A stretch of DNA of 59,413 nucleotides from Archaeoglobaceae archaeon (GTDB lineage: Archaea; Halobacteriota; Archaeoglobi; Archaeoglobales; Archaeoglobaceae). Positions within the stretch are counted from its first letter, which is position 1; the number at the start of each line of letters is the position of its first letter. The notes beneath the pieces were generated by a model. The model did not search any database and was not told the DNA's origin. It saw nothing but the letters and a program-made list of their open reading frames with translations. The translations under genes and the position numbers were made by a program. Positions 43,338 through 54,245 of this stretch are shown here, piece by piece. Location: NCBI GenBank assembly GCA_026985525.1, contig JALSQI010000008.1, positions 1-59,413 of the forward strand, written 5' to 3'.

Positions 43338-44223
43338 GTGTGGAAGTCCGAGGTTAATTAGAGATTACCGCAGAGGAGAATTCATCTGTCAGGATTGCGG
43401 TTTAGTAATTGAGGATACGTATATAGATGCTGGTCCTGAGTGGAGGGCTTTTGATAGTGAGCAGAAGGAGAAGAGGAGTAGAGTTGGAGCTCCTATAACT
43501 TATACAATCCACGATAAAGGTCTTACCACTATAATCGATTGGAGCAACAAAGATTATTACGGTAAATCTATTTCTGTTAGAAACAGGGCACAGCTTTTTA
43601 GACTTAGAAAATGGCAGAGAAGAATTAGAATTAGCAACGCTACTGAAAGAAACTTGGCTTTCGCTCTGAGCGAGCTGGATAGAATGGCTTCCGCACTTGG
43701 CTTACCAAAACCTGTAAGGGAAACAGCATCTGTAATATACAGAAGGGCTGTTGACAAAAACCTTATCAGGGGGAGGAGTATAGAAGGTGTCGTTGCAGCA
43801 GCTTTGTACGCTGCTTGCAGGCAAGCTGGAGTGCCGAGAACTCTCGACGAAATAGCTAATTTTTCGAGAGTTGACAGGAAGGAAATAGGTAGGACTTATA
43901 GGTTTATAGCAAGAGAACTCGGATTGAAATTAATGCCTACTTCCCCAGCTGATTACGTGCCTCGCTTTTGTAACGCCCTCAACCTCAGTGGAGATGTGCA
44001 GAAGAAGGCTATAGAAATTATAAAGAAAGCTGAAGAGAAAGAGTTAACGAGCGGTAGAGGTCCAACTGGCGTTGCAGCAGCGGCGATATACATAGCATCT
44101 ATACTCTGCGGGGAGAGAAGAACGCAAAGAGAAGTTGCAGAAGTTGCGGGAGTTACGGAGGTAACTATAAGAAACAGGTACAAAGAACTGGCAGAGAAAC
44201 TTGGAATAGAAATAATACTTTAA
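43228..44223 (+). CDS. tfb: Transcription initiation factor TFB
   Basis: A protein of about 331 residues that recruits RNA polymerase to TBP-bound promoters. After an unusual Glu/Lys-rich leader (about 1-32) comes the zinc ribbon with C35, C38, C54 and C57 ([24 protein letters not shown]), the B-finger/linker ([21 protein letters not shown]) and two cyclin repeats (about 130-225 and 230-325). The ATG at 43228 has GGTGGTGGAG upstream. The start lies inside gar1, overlapping by 110 bp. Confidence 0.95.
   Translation: MAEIEKVREVERKEKEKEKEVERKEIEREDTLEVCPECGSPRLIRDYRRGEFICQDCGLVIEDTYIDAGPEWRAFDSEQKEKRSRVGAPITYTIHDKGLTTIIDWSNKDYYGKSISVRNRAQLFRLRKWQRRIRISNATERNLAFALSELDRMASALGLPKPVRETASVIYRRAVDKNLIRGRSIEGVVAAALYAACRQAGVPRTLDEIANFSRVDRKEIGRTYRFIARELGLKLMPTSPADYVPRFCNALNLSGDVQKKAIEIIKKAEEKELTSGRGPTGVAAAAIYIASILCGERRTQREVAEVAGVTEVTIRNRYKELAEKLGIEIIL
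43252..43303 (+). repeat. 19-bp repeat in the gar1/tfb overlap
   Basis: GAAGTAGAAAGAAAGGAAA occurs at 43252-43270 and again at 43285-43303, exactly 33 bp apart, in an all-purine-rich stretch. The spacing is a multiple of three, so the copies keep the same phase in both overlapping reading frames and each frame gains a repeated peptide. Confidence 0.85.
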
Positions 44224-44438
44224 GGATGTTTATCTAAGTCTAAAAATCTTTTCATCAGCAATAAATCTTTAATCATAGCTTTGTACTTTTTTGCTATTCT
44301 GTGCCTCAAAACTCTCATGTACACTTTCCAGTCTCTCCCTTCGCTTTTCCACTTTTCTACGAACTCATTTAACGTTATTTTTCCATCGATGCATGCAAGC
44401 CAGTCCTGTATGAACTCTCTTTCTTTTTTCGATAGCAT
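44220..44438 (-). CDS. Small hypothetical protein (72 residues)
   Basis: A basic helical protein: [20 protein letters not shown], then [44 protein letters not shown]. The pattern of charged amphipathic helices suggests a nucleic-acid-binding or small adaptor protein. Its stop overlaps that of tfb on the opposite strand. The upstream region contains a CGTTAT/ATAACG inverted repeat shared with the divergent DUF131 gene. Confidence 0.6.
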   Translation of the reverse strand: MLSKKEREFIQDWLACIDGKITLNEFVEKWKSEGRDWKVYMRVLRHRIAKKYKAMIKDLLLMKRFLDLDKHP

Positions 44439-44455
44439 TACCTAAACCTTAATTA

Positions 44456-44475
44456 CGTTATAGAAATACATAACG
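44456..44475. promoter_or_regulatory. Inverted repeat in divergent promoter (possible operator)
   Basis: CGTTAT (44456-44461) and ATAACG (44470-44475) form arms separated by 8 bp between the leftward 72-residue gene and the rightward DUF131 gene. A further CGTTAT occurs at 44494-44499. A related TTAACGTTATA element is in another divergent promoter at 47473. Confidence 0.4.
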
Positions 44476-44514
44476 GTCATAACTGTTTTATTTCGTTATT
44501 TGGAAGTGGAAAAC

Positions 44515-44727
44515 ATGAATCCATTTAAGGTGTTCGCAGGCATAACTTTGATATTCGTAGGATTGACTTTACTTTCAATATCATCTATGTCTAACGTTCA
44601 ATTTGGCGGAGTAGTAATGATTGGACCAATTCCAATTGTTTTTGGTACTTCGCCGAGCATAGCTGCTTTCGCTCTTGTAATAGCCGTAGTATTCTTATTG
44701 TTTGCCTTTTTTGCTTTTAGATTTTAA
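44515..44727 (+). CDS. DUF131-type small membrane protein (first copy)
   Basis: A 70-residue protein with two membrane helices (VFAGITLIFVGLTLLSIS and AAFALVIAVVFLLFAFFAF) flanking the DUF131 core FGGVVMIGPIPIVFGTS. The ATG at 44515 follows GTGGA; the frame from TTG 44500 is rejected. Function is unknown. A second, longer DUF131 protein is encoded 14 bp downstream, and the two share a 46-nt identical DNA block covering the core. Confidence 0.8.
   Translation: MNPFKVFAGITLIFVGLTLLSISSMSNVQFGGVVMIGPIPIVFGTSPSIAAFALVIAVVFLLFAFFAFRF
44602..44647 (+). repeat. 46-nt block identical to 44919-44964
   Basis: The two DUF131 genes share this block without a mismatch, covering the codons for FGGVVMIGPIPIVFG. 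The flanking sequences differ strongly in both directions. Confidence 0.9.
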
Positions 44728-44741
44728 GTGGAGGTGTTTAA

Positions 44742-45053
44742 ATGATACTAACGGCTATTGGAATTGCGATTACGTTGTTAGGTATTTTTCTTTTGATTTA
44801 TGGATTAGTAGAAACTCCTGATTTTGAACAAACTCCTGACTACAGCTTGGATGAGGTTATGGATGAGTGGAATAAAGTTGAAGAAACAAGAAAAAAGGAA
44901 AAAGAAAGAAAAGTTGACTTTGGCGGAGTAGTAATGATTGGACCAATTCCAATTGTTTTTGGTAGCGATAGAAAAGCTGCAATGCTTGCAATGGTATTAG
45001 CAATACTCTTGATGCTTTTAGCTATGTTGACTTTTGCTGTTTACCTTAAGTAA
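44742..45053 (+). CDS. DUF131-type small membrane protein (second copy)
   Basis: A 103-residue protein: an N-terminal helix (IGIAITLLGIFLLIYGLV), a charged linker (about 25-62, rich in Glu/Lys/Asp), the core FGGVVMIGPIPIVFGSD and a C-terminal helix (AMLAMVLAILLMLLAMLTFAVY). GGAGGTG lies 6 bases before the ATG. It resembles standard archaeal DUF131 proteins more closely than the first copy. Both probably sit in the membrane together; function unknown. Confidence 0.82.
   Translation: MILTAIGIAITLLGIFLLIYGLVETPDFEQTPDYSLDEVMDEWNKVEETRKKEKERKVDFGGVVMIGPIPIVFGSDRKAAMLAMVLAILLMLLAMLTFAVYLK
44919..44964 (+). repeat. 46-nt block identical to 44602-44647
   Basis: This is the second copy of the exact repeat within the DUF131 pair. 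Identity spans all third codon positions, although the remainder of the genes cannot be aligned. Confidence 0.9.
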
Positions 45054-45111
45054 GGCATGAAAAAGTAAAACATAGAAAGGAATAGTGAAGTTAAGAAGTG
45101 AGGGAAGTAAT

Positions 45112-45846
45112 ATGTATGCTGAGGAAGAGCTGAAAAAACTGTTGATCCTATCCGCTTTAGATCCTTCTGGAGGAGCAGGGATGTCCGCAGACGTAAAAAC
45201 TTCTCACTCCATAGGAGTTTATTCCTGTACAGTAATAACCGCTTTGACTTATCAAAACACGTGCGAGGTCAGGGGAGCTTTTGTTTTTAACAGAGGAGTA
45301 GTTGAAAAACAGTTGAATGCTGTAATTGATGACGTTAAAATCGATTTTGCAAAAGCTGGAGCGTTTATGAGAGGATGTTACGCCAAACTCTTATGGGAAA
45401 AAGACATACCCTTCGTTTACGATCCAGTAATAACTGCTACTGTTGGTTTTAGATTTTCTGAGGCTGAAGAGTGTGCTAAAGTAGCTAAATTCTGCGACGT
45501 CTTAACACCTAACGTAAGCGAAGCTAAGGCTATTTGCAGAGCACTAAACCTCAAGTACGAAAGCGTTGAGGAAATGTGCGAAAAAATACATGAAGAGCTC
45601 GGGTGTCGAGTAGTCGTAACGGGAAAGACGGATGTAGTTTACGACGGAAAGAAATTTAAAAAAATTTCATCTGTTCATACTGGCTTTGAAGTTCACGGAA
45701 CTGGATGTGTTTACTCAACTGCCCTTGCCTGCTACTTAATCAGCTTCGAACTTTTTGAAGCGGCAGAGCTTGCAAGAGCTTTCGTTTCCAAGTCTGCTAC
45801 TAAACCTCTAAGAGTTGGCAAGTGCTTACCAGTAGTAAACTGTTAG
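45112..45846 (+). CDS. thiD: Hydroxymethylpyrimidine (phosphate) kinase ThiD
   Basis: A ribokinase-fold kinase of about 244 residues that phosphorylates HMP and HMP-P for thiamine synthesis. Signatures are LSALDPSGGAGMSADVKTSHSIGVYSCTVITALT (substrate site), DPVITATVG, LTPNVSEAKAI and the catalytic HGTGCVYSTALACYL. The ATG at 45112 follows GAGGGAAG; the frame from 45085 is longer without family support. There is no ThiE/ThiN domain fused to it and no TPP riboswitch in the 58 bp upstream. Confidence 0.9.
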   Translation: MYAEEELKKLLILSALDPSGGAGMSADVKTSHSIGVYSCTVITALTYQNTCEVRGAFVFNRGVVEKQLNAVIDDVKIDFAKAGAFMRGCYAKLLWEKDIPFVYDPVITATVGFRFSEAEECAKVAKFCDVLTPNVSEAKAICRALNLKYESVEEMCEKIHEELGCRVVVTGKTDVVYDGKKFKKISSVHTGFEVHGTGCVYSTALACYLISFELFEAAELARAFVSKSATKPLRVGKCLPVVNC

Positions 45847-45849
45847 CTG

Positions 45850-47457
45850 TTAGTTTTCCATGTATTTCCTCATCTTAGCCCTTGCCTTTGGAAGTATGTC
45901 TCTCGCTATGATATGGGCAGTAGCATCTTCTTCACTCTGAACTGTAAACTTCATAGCTTCTCCCTTAGCAGCCTTCAAAATTAGCTCTCCTCTTTTGCTG
46001 TACTTAACTCCGCTTGGTGGAACTGTGTCAACGTTGTAGTAAAATTTCATTATTGCGTTCTTCATTATCGCTGCATCTCCACTAATTTCACCTTCTGCAA
46101 GCTTTTCTGCTTTCTCGAATAGGTGTATAAAATTCGGTGCATTGTAGCCATAGTTTTTGAACAGGTTAAAAGCAAGACACGCTGCCTTGAAGTAGTATTC
46201 TCCGGCAGTTTTTCTGTCTCTATTTTCTAAGATCTTTGCCAGATTTATGTAATACCTCATTCTTACGTCTGGAGGCAAAAAGCTTTCGTATATCATAACT
46301 TCTGCTACCAACTTTTCTGCATCCTCGCATCTGCCTTCTTCTATGTAATATGAAGCTAAGTTGTTTAAAACAGTTGCAAGTTCTGGTATTAGTTCAGGAC
46401 TCGTTCCCGCTAAATCCCTTAACAAGTCGAGAGCGTCTTTATAACACTCTTCAACTTTTTCGATCTCATTCATTCTTCTGTAAAGCACTCCAAGGTTGTT
46501 AACGGTCTTAGCATATTCAGGGACAATTTTGCTGTCTTTTCTTGCCAACTCTCTTCTAATTTTTGCTGATTTTTCTAAGCACTTTTTAGCTTTTTCCAGC
46601 TTTCCAAGATTCATGCAGAGTAAACCGAGGCTATCGAGAACGACAGAAAGTTCTTCTTCCATTCCTAAATCTTCCATGATTTCTGCAGACCAATCGTAGT
46701 TTTTCTCAGCTTCATCGTATCTTCTCATGAAATGGTAAAGATTTGCCATGTTGTAGAGAATTTTTGCAAGCTCGCCCATGTACTTTTCATCTTTTTCAGC
46801 TAACTTTACGTACTCATTGATTACTATTGAGTAATACTTTTCAGCTTCAGATTTTCTACCCGTATCAAAGCACATGTTTGCTATTTGTCTTACAACTTCA
46901 ACCCACTTATTGCCTAATTTTTCTTTGAAATCATCTCTGTCAATTGCATCGAAAAGCTTCTCTCCTACTTCTACCATTTTATCTGAAGGTTGGTTTTGTT
47001 TTAAAAACAGGTCAACCGCTTCATCTATCCTACCAGCATCTATTGCTGCACTGAGGAATTCGCATATTTCTTTTGGGCCCCCTTCTTTTTCCATCATTTT
47101 TTTCCAGTAATCTGCGACTAAGTTCATATCCCCCTTTAATTCCATTTTCAGCTTTCTTATTGGTAGTCTAACCCTATCACCTTTTTTTTCAAGAGCACCT
47201 ATTTCAATTAGTTTGTCTATAATTTCATCGCTATACTTTTTCGAAAAAACTTCTTTTACAGTTTCGTAATCTCCTTCCGCTATTGGGGCAAAGTCGCAGA
47301 GAAAATCGTAAGCTTCTTTTCCAACAAGTTTTTCGAGAGCGATCCTTAGGGCTTCATCTGGATCTTTTATTTCTGCTACTTCTTCTATTCCATGTCTAAT
47401 TACGAGTTCGTTTACGAGGTTTCTGATACCCGCTTTTAACAAGCATTCATTCGCCAT
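45850..47457 (-). CDS. TPR-repeat protein
   Basis: A 535-residue protein. The N-terminal 120 residues look like a helical/winged domain (IIDKLIEIGALEKKGDRVRLPIRKL); then come about six to eight tetratricopeptide-like repeats (about 190-430), e.g. MANLYHFMRRYDEAEKNY, LGLLCMNLGKLEKAKKCL, LGVLYRRMNEIEKVEECY and LASYYIEEGRCEDAEKLV. Archaeoglobales carry families of such proteins; they probably act as scaffolds. It is divergent from a V4R-like gene, with paired repeats in the shared promoter. Confidence 0.8.
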   Translation of the reverse strand: MANECLLKAGIRNLVNELVIRHGIEEVAEIKDPDEALRIALEKLVGKEAYDFLCDFAPIAEGDYETVKEVFSKKYSDEIIDKLIEIGALEKKGDRVRLPIRKLKMELKGDMNLVADYWKKMMEKEGGPKEICEFLSAAIDAGRIDEAVDLFLKQNQPSDKMVEVGEKLFDAIDRDDFKEKLGNKWVEVVRQIANMCFDTGRKSEAEKYYSIVINEYVKLAEKDEKYMGELAKILYNMANLYHFMRRYDEAEKNYDWSAEIMEDLGMEEELSVVLDSLGLLCMNLGKLEKAKKCLEKSAKIRRELARKDSKIVPEYAKTVNNLGVLYRRMNEIEKVEECYKDALDLLRDLAGTSPELIPELATVLNNLASYYIEEGRCEDAEKLVAEVMIYESFLPPDVRMRYYINLAKILENRDRKTAGEYYFKAACLAFNLFKNYGYNAPNFIHLFEKAEKLAEGEISGDAAIMKNAIMKFYYNVDTVPPSGVKYSKRGELILKAAKGEAMKFTVQSEEDATAHIIARDILPKARAKMRKYMEN

Positions 47458-47472
47458 ACGCGGTAATTGTTC

Positions 47473-47507
47473 TTAACGTTATATTTGTTTTTGTTAGCGT
47501 TACATTT
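47473..47507. promoter_or_regulatory. Two-copy direct repeat TTARCGTTAYATTT between divergent genes
   Basis: TTAACGTTATATTT (47473-47486) and TTAGCGTTACATTT (47494-47507) differ at two positions and start 21 bp apart, two helical turns. They lie in the promoter region between the TPR gene and the V4R-like gene, so a dimeric regulator bound on one DNA face is plausible. Confidence 0.45.
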
Positions 47508-47526
47508 TTAAATGGTTATACTTCTA

Positions 47527-47546
47527 ATTACAATCATGATTATAAT
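47527..47546. promoter_or_regulatory. 20-bp imperfect palindrome upstream of the V4R-like gene
   Basis: The perfect core AATCATGATT (47532-47541) is extended to ATTA...TAAT on both sides with one mismatched pair. It sits 13 bp before the ATG at 47559, where a repressor could block transcription or initiation. Confidence 0.4.
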
Positions 47547-47558
47547 GGAGTGTGCAGC

Positions 47559-48056
47559 ATGGAGGGGAAGTTTTACTCAGAAGAGAAGTTGAAAGAAATA
47601 GTTGAAGTTCGGAAAATGAATCCTTTTCAAGTACTCTGTGCGTTAGTCATGGGGGCATTAATCAAGCACAAAATACTGTCTCAAGGAGTCGTTAACGTTA
47701 TTTGTAAGGATGTTGGACCAAGATTCGCTGAGGTTTTACTAGCGATGGGCTATATTGGCAATTACGAGCAGAGTAGAGAAGGTCTCAAGAGCTTAATCAA
47801 AGACGTGTGTAGGGTTATGAAAATGGACGACATTACGAGGGTAGAGGATGTTGATGAAGGTGTGGCAGTCATTGTAGATAGTAAACTTTGTAGGCTTTGC
47901 ATTAGAACAGTTGGCGATGTGCCAAGGTCTGCTTGCATATTCCCTGTAATATTCGAGGCTATGGCTAACTATATGGGTATTCCATGCAAGTTTAATCGTA
48001 AAGAGGATTTTAAGTCTGAAGGATTATGCAAAGTTATTTTTGAAATTAATGTTTGA
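47559..48056 (+). CDS. V4R-like hydrocarbon-binding protein
   Basis: A protein of about 165 residues without a DNA-binding domain. The C-terminal half has the cysteine pattern of V4R-type domains (DSKLCRLCIRTVGDVPRSACIFPVIFEAMANYMGIPC and the last GLCKVIFEI), while the N-terminal MNPFQVLCALVMGALIKHKIL is helical. Such domains sense hydrophobic ligands. ATG 47559 is favoured because GGAG lies 8 bases before it. It may bind a small molecule or metal and work with the divergent TPR protein, but this is inferred only from the shared promoter. Confidence 0.65.
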   Translation: MEGKFYSEEKLKEIVEVRKMNPFQVLCALVMGALIKHKILSQGVVNVICKDVGPRFAEVLLAMGYIGNYEQSREGLKSLIKDVCRVMKMDDITRVEDVDEGVAVIVDSKLCRLCIRTVGDVPRSACIFPVIFEAMANYMGIPCKFNRKEDFKSEGLCKVIFEINV

Positions 48057-48118
48057 TATTTATAATATTTAAAGCTATCTCCATTTTTCTCTCTTTACGC
48101 AGGGCATTCAAGCACAAT

Positions 48119-48126
48119 ATTTAAAT
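48119..48126 (+). promoter_or_regulatory. rRNA promoter P1 TATA box
   Basis: TTTAAATA within AATATTTAAATAG lies about 290 bp upstream of 16S. Transcription would begin near 48145-48150, just before the stem-loop at 48154. Confidence 0.5.
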
Positions 48127-48153
48127 AGCCGAGAGCGGCGATGCAGATACACC

Positions 48154-48191
48154 GTCAGGTGAGGTGCGGGTGAAAAAGCACCCGTACTGAC
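48154..48191 (+). ncRNA. Stem-loop between the two rRNA promoters
   Basis: GTGCGGGTG (48164-48172) pairs with CACCCGTAC (48179-48187) around an AAAAAG loop, and GTCA (48154-48157) pairs with TGAC (48188-48191), leaving a one-sided GGTGAG bulge. It could be a pause or attenuation hairpin in the P1 transcript or part of a short stable RNA. No known RNA family is recognised. Confidence 0.35.
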
Positions 48192-48210
48192 ATAGTAGAA
48201 GTGGCGTAAG

Positions 48211-48219
48211 ATTTATAAG
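48211..48219 (+). promoter_or_regulatory. rRNA promoter P2 TATA box
   Basis: ATTTATAAG lies about 200 bp upstream of 16S; the expected start near 48235-48240 opens a leader that begins just before the first long stem (48247). Confidence 0.5.
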
Positions 48220-48373
48220 TCACTTAGAGTCAATAACAATTTACCAGTCGCGGGTCCGGCACGAACCCCGATGTGGGCGCAAGCCCGAAATGAGGGGGAG
48301 TGTTCCCACCCGCGACACATCGGTGAGGACGCGTCGCAAGATGCGTCTGAAGTGGGTCCGCCAGCAGGACAAT

Positions 48374-48383
48374 TCCGGCAGGC
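48374..48383 (+). repeat. Upstream arm of the 16S processing stem
   Basis: TCCGGCAGGC here is fully complementary to GCCTGCCGGA at 49922-49931 behind 16S; the adjacent CTGG/CCAG pair separated by bulges suggests an archaeal bulge-helix-bulge cleavage site. Confidence 0.65.
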
Positions 48384-48412
48384 TGGGGACGTATTCACCA
48401 TCCCCCCGCCGA

Positions 48413-49903
<1,491 letters not shown>

Positions 49904-49921
49904 AACGGAGCATCCAGCCCT

Positions 49922-49931
49922 GCCTGCCGGA
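49922..49931 (+). repeat. Downstream arm of the 16S processing stem
   Basis: GCCTGCCGGA pairs with TCCGGCAGGC at 48374-48383, closing a loop that contains the whole 16S gene. Confidence 0.65.
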
Positions 49932-49963
49932 GTCTAAATGCTGGCGGATCCACTGGACTCGTT

Positions 49964-50036
49964 GGGCTCGTAGCTCAGCTGGCAGAGCGCCGCCTTTGCG
50001 AGGCGGAGGCCTCGGGTTCAAATCCCGACGAGTCCA
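49964..50036 (+). tRNA. tRNA-Ala (anticodon TGC) in the 16S-23S spacer
   Basis: The cloverleaf is complete: acceptor GGGCTCG with CGAGTCC, D stem GCTC/GAGC, anticodon stem CCGCC/GGCGG with loop TTTGCGA, T arm TCGGG-TTCAAAT-CCCGA, discriminator A. A tRNA-Ala(TGC) in this position is typical of euryarchaeal rRNA operons. CCA is not encoded; no intron. Confidence 0.97.
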
Positions 50037-50110
50037 CTATTACTTGTGCACCCGGCGATGTAGAGTCGTCGGGGAAGGGTTGATGGCTTAAGCTTATGCT
50101 TAAGCTATGT

Positions 50111-50152
50111 GAGGCCGTGCAGAGGCTCACTCCGGGATACATACCGGGACCG

Positions 50153-50153
<1 letters not shown>
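50111..50153 (+). repeat. Upstream arm of the 23S processing stem
   Basis: GAGGCCGTGCAGAGGCTCAC and the following bases to GGGACCGG pair almost throughout with the sequence at 53091-53133 downstream of 23S. One mismatch interrupts the long perfect part, and offset bases near GGATACATACC would form the bulge-helix-bulge site. Confidence 0.8.
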
Positions 50154-53090
<2,937 letters not shown>

Positions 53091-53133
53091 CCGGTCCCGG
53101 GTATATACTCGGAGTGAGCCTCTGCATGGCCTC
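53091..53133 (+). repeat. Downstream arm of the 23S processing stem
   Basis: It runs from CCGGTCCCGG to CATGGCCTC and is complementary to 50111-50153, closing the loop around 23S. Confidence 0.8.
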
Positions 53134-53144
53134 AATAGCGGAAC

Positions 53145-53150
53145 TTTTTT
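53145..53150 (+). terminator. T-run after the rRNA operon
   Basis: TTTTTT follows the 23S processing stem by 12 bases, the usual archaeal termination signal. No 5S gene lies between 23S and the next coding gene. Confidence 0.5.
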
Positions 53151-53174
53151 AATCGCTTTACTTTTCCGAATTAC

Positions 53175-54203
53175 ATGTTCAAAGTTGCAGTTCTTGGAGC
53201 AACTGGAATGGTTGGTCAGAAGTTCATTCAACTGCTTGCAGAGCATCCGTGGTTCAAAATTTCATCTTTGGCTGCATCTGAAAGAAGAGTTGGCAAAATT
53301 TACGGAGATGAGGTTGACTGGATGGTTTCCTCAGACATTCCTGACTGCGTAAAAGACATGGAAATGGTACCTATGGATCCAAAGCATGTTGATGCCGACA
53401 TAGTTTTTTCAGCTTTGCCGTCAGGTGTTGCGAAGGAAGTCGAAAAAAACTTTGCTGAAAATGGGTTTATCGTCGCAAGCAATGCTTCAGCGTATAGGAT
53501 GGCCGAAGACGTCCCTCTCGTAATTCCAGAGGTAAATCCCGAACACTTAAGGCTTGTTGAAGTTCAGAAAAGGAAAAGAGGCTGGGACGGTTTTATAGTT
53601 ACTAATCCAAACTGTACGACCATAATGTTGGTTTTAACTCTAAAGCCTTTAATGGATCTTAGCCTTAAATCTGTCAGAGTTGCTTCAATGCAAGCTTTAA
53701 GCGGAGCAGGTTATCCGGGAGTGCCATCTATGGCAATAATGGACAACGTAATACCCTACATTGGTGGAGAAGAAGAAAAAGTTGAAACCGAACCTCTAAA
53801 GTTGCTCGGACAATTCGATGGGGAAAAAGTAGTTCCAGCTAAAATAAACGTTTCAGCATCTTGCCATAGAGTTCCCGTCATAGACGGGCATACTGAGGCT
53901 GTTTGGGTTGAATTCGATAGAGATGTCAAAGTTGAGGATGTGGTTCAAGCTTTTGAAAGTTTAAAACCTCTAAACTTGCCTACTTCTCCTGAGAAAGTCA
54001 TAGTCGTTAGGAAAGAAAAAGACAGACCTCAGCCAAGGCTTGATAGAGATACTGGAAAAGGTATGAGTGTAGTAGTTGGTAGAATCAGAAAAGACAAATG
54101 GGGTATTAAGTACATAGTAATGGGTCACAACACTGTTAGAGGTGCGGCTGGAGCGAGCATTTTAAACGCTGAACTTATGGTAAAAGAGGGATATATAAAA
54201 TAA
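53175..54203 (+). CDS. asd: Aspartate-semialdehyde dehydrogenase
   Basis: A 342-residue enzyme that reduces aspartyl phosphate to the semialdehyde on the way to lysine, threonine and methionine. The NADP-binding start [18 protein letters not shown], the nucleophile C147 (TNPNCTTIM) and the active-site His in [20 protein letters not shown] are present. It matches the archaeal/fungal branch of the family. The gene begins only about 25 bp after the rRNA terminator. Confidence 0.95.
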   Translation: MFKVAVLGATGMVGQKFIQLLAEHPWFKISSLAASERRVGKIYGDEVDWMVSSDIPDCVKDMEMVPMDPKHVDADIVFSALPSGVAKEVEKNFAENGFIVASNASAYRMAEDVPLVIPEVNPEHLRLVEVQKRKRGWDGFIVTNPNCTTIMLVLTLKPLMDLSLKSVRVASMQALSGAGYPGVPSMAIMDNVIPYIGGEEEKVETEPLKLLGQFDGEKVVPAKINVSASCHRVPVIDGHTEAVWVEFDRDVKVEDVVQAFESLKPLNLPTSPEKVIVVRKEKDRPQPRLDRDTGKGMSVVVGRIRKDKWGIKYIVMGHNTVRGAAGASILNAELMVKEGYIK

Positions 54204-54245
54204 TTTTTTAATTTAATAATTTGTTTATTAGTTAATTTAGATAGT

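Larger units (their letters stand above)
48057..48412 (+). promoter_or_regulatory. rRNA operon leader with two promoters and structured RNA
   Basis: This 356-bp gene-free stretch contains a first TATA (TTTAAATA at 48119-48126), a GC-rich stem-loop (48154-48191), a second TATA (ATTTATAAG at 48211-48219), and then a highly structured leader with several hairpins, including two GCAA-capped ones (48275-48286 and 48328-48347) and two long stems that cross each other. Its 3' part forms the upstream arm of the 16S processing stem. Confidence 0.7.

Noticed and set aside
45054-45111. TPP riboswitch before thiD
   Set aside because: The space is only 58 bp and lacks the conserved CTGAGA and GACCTGA-type elements.
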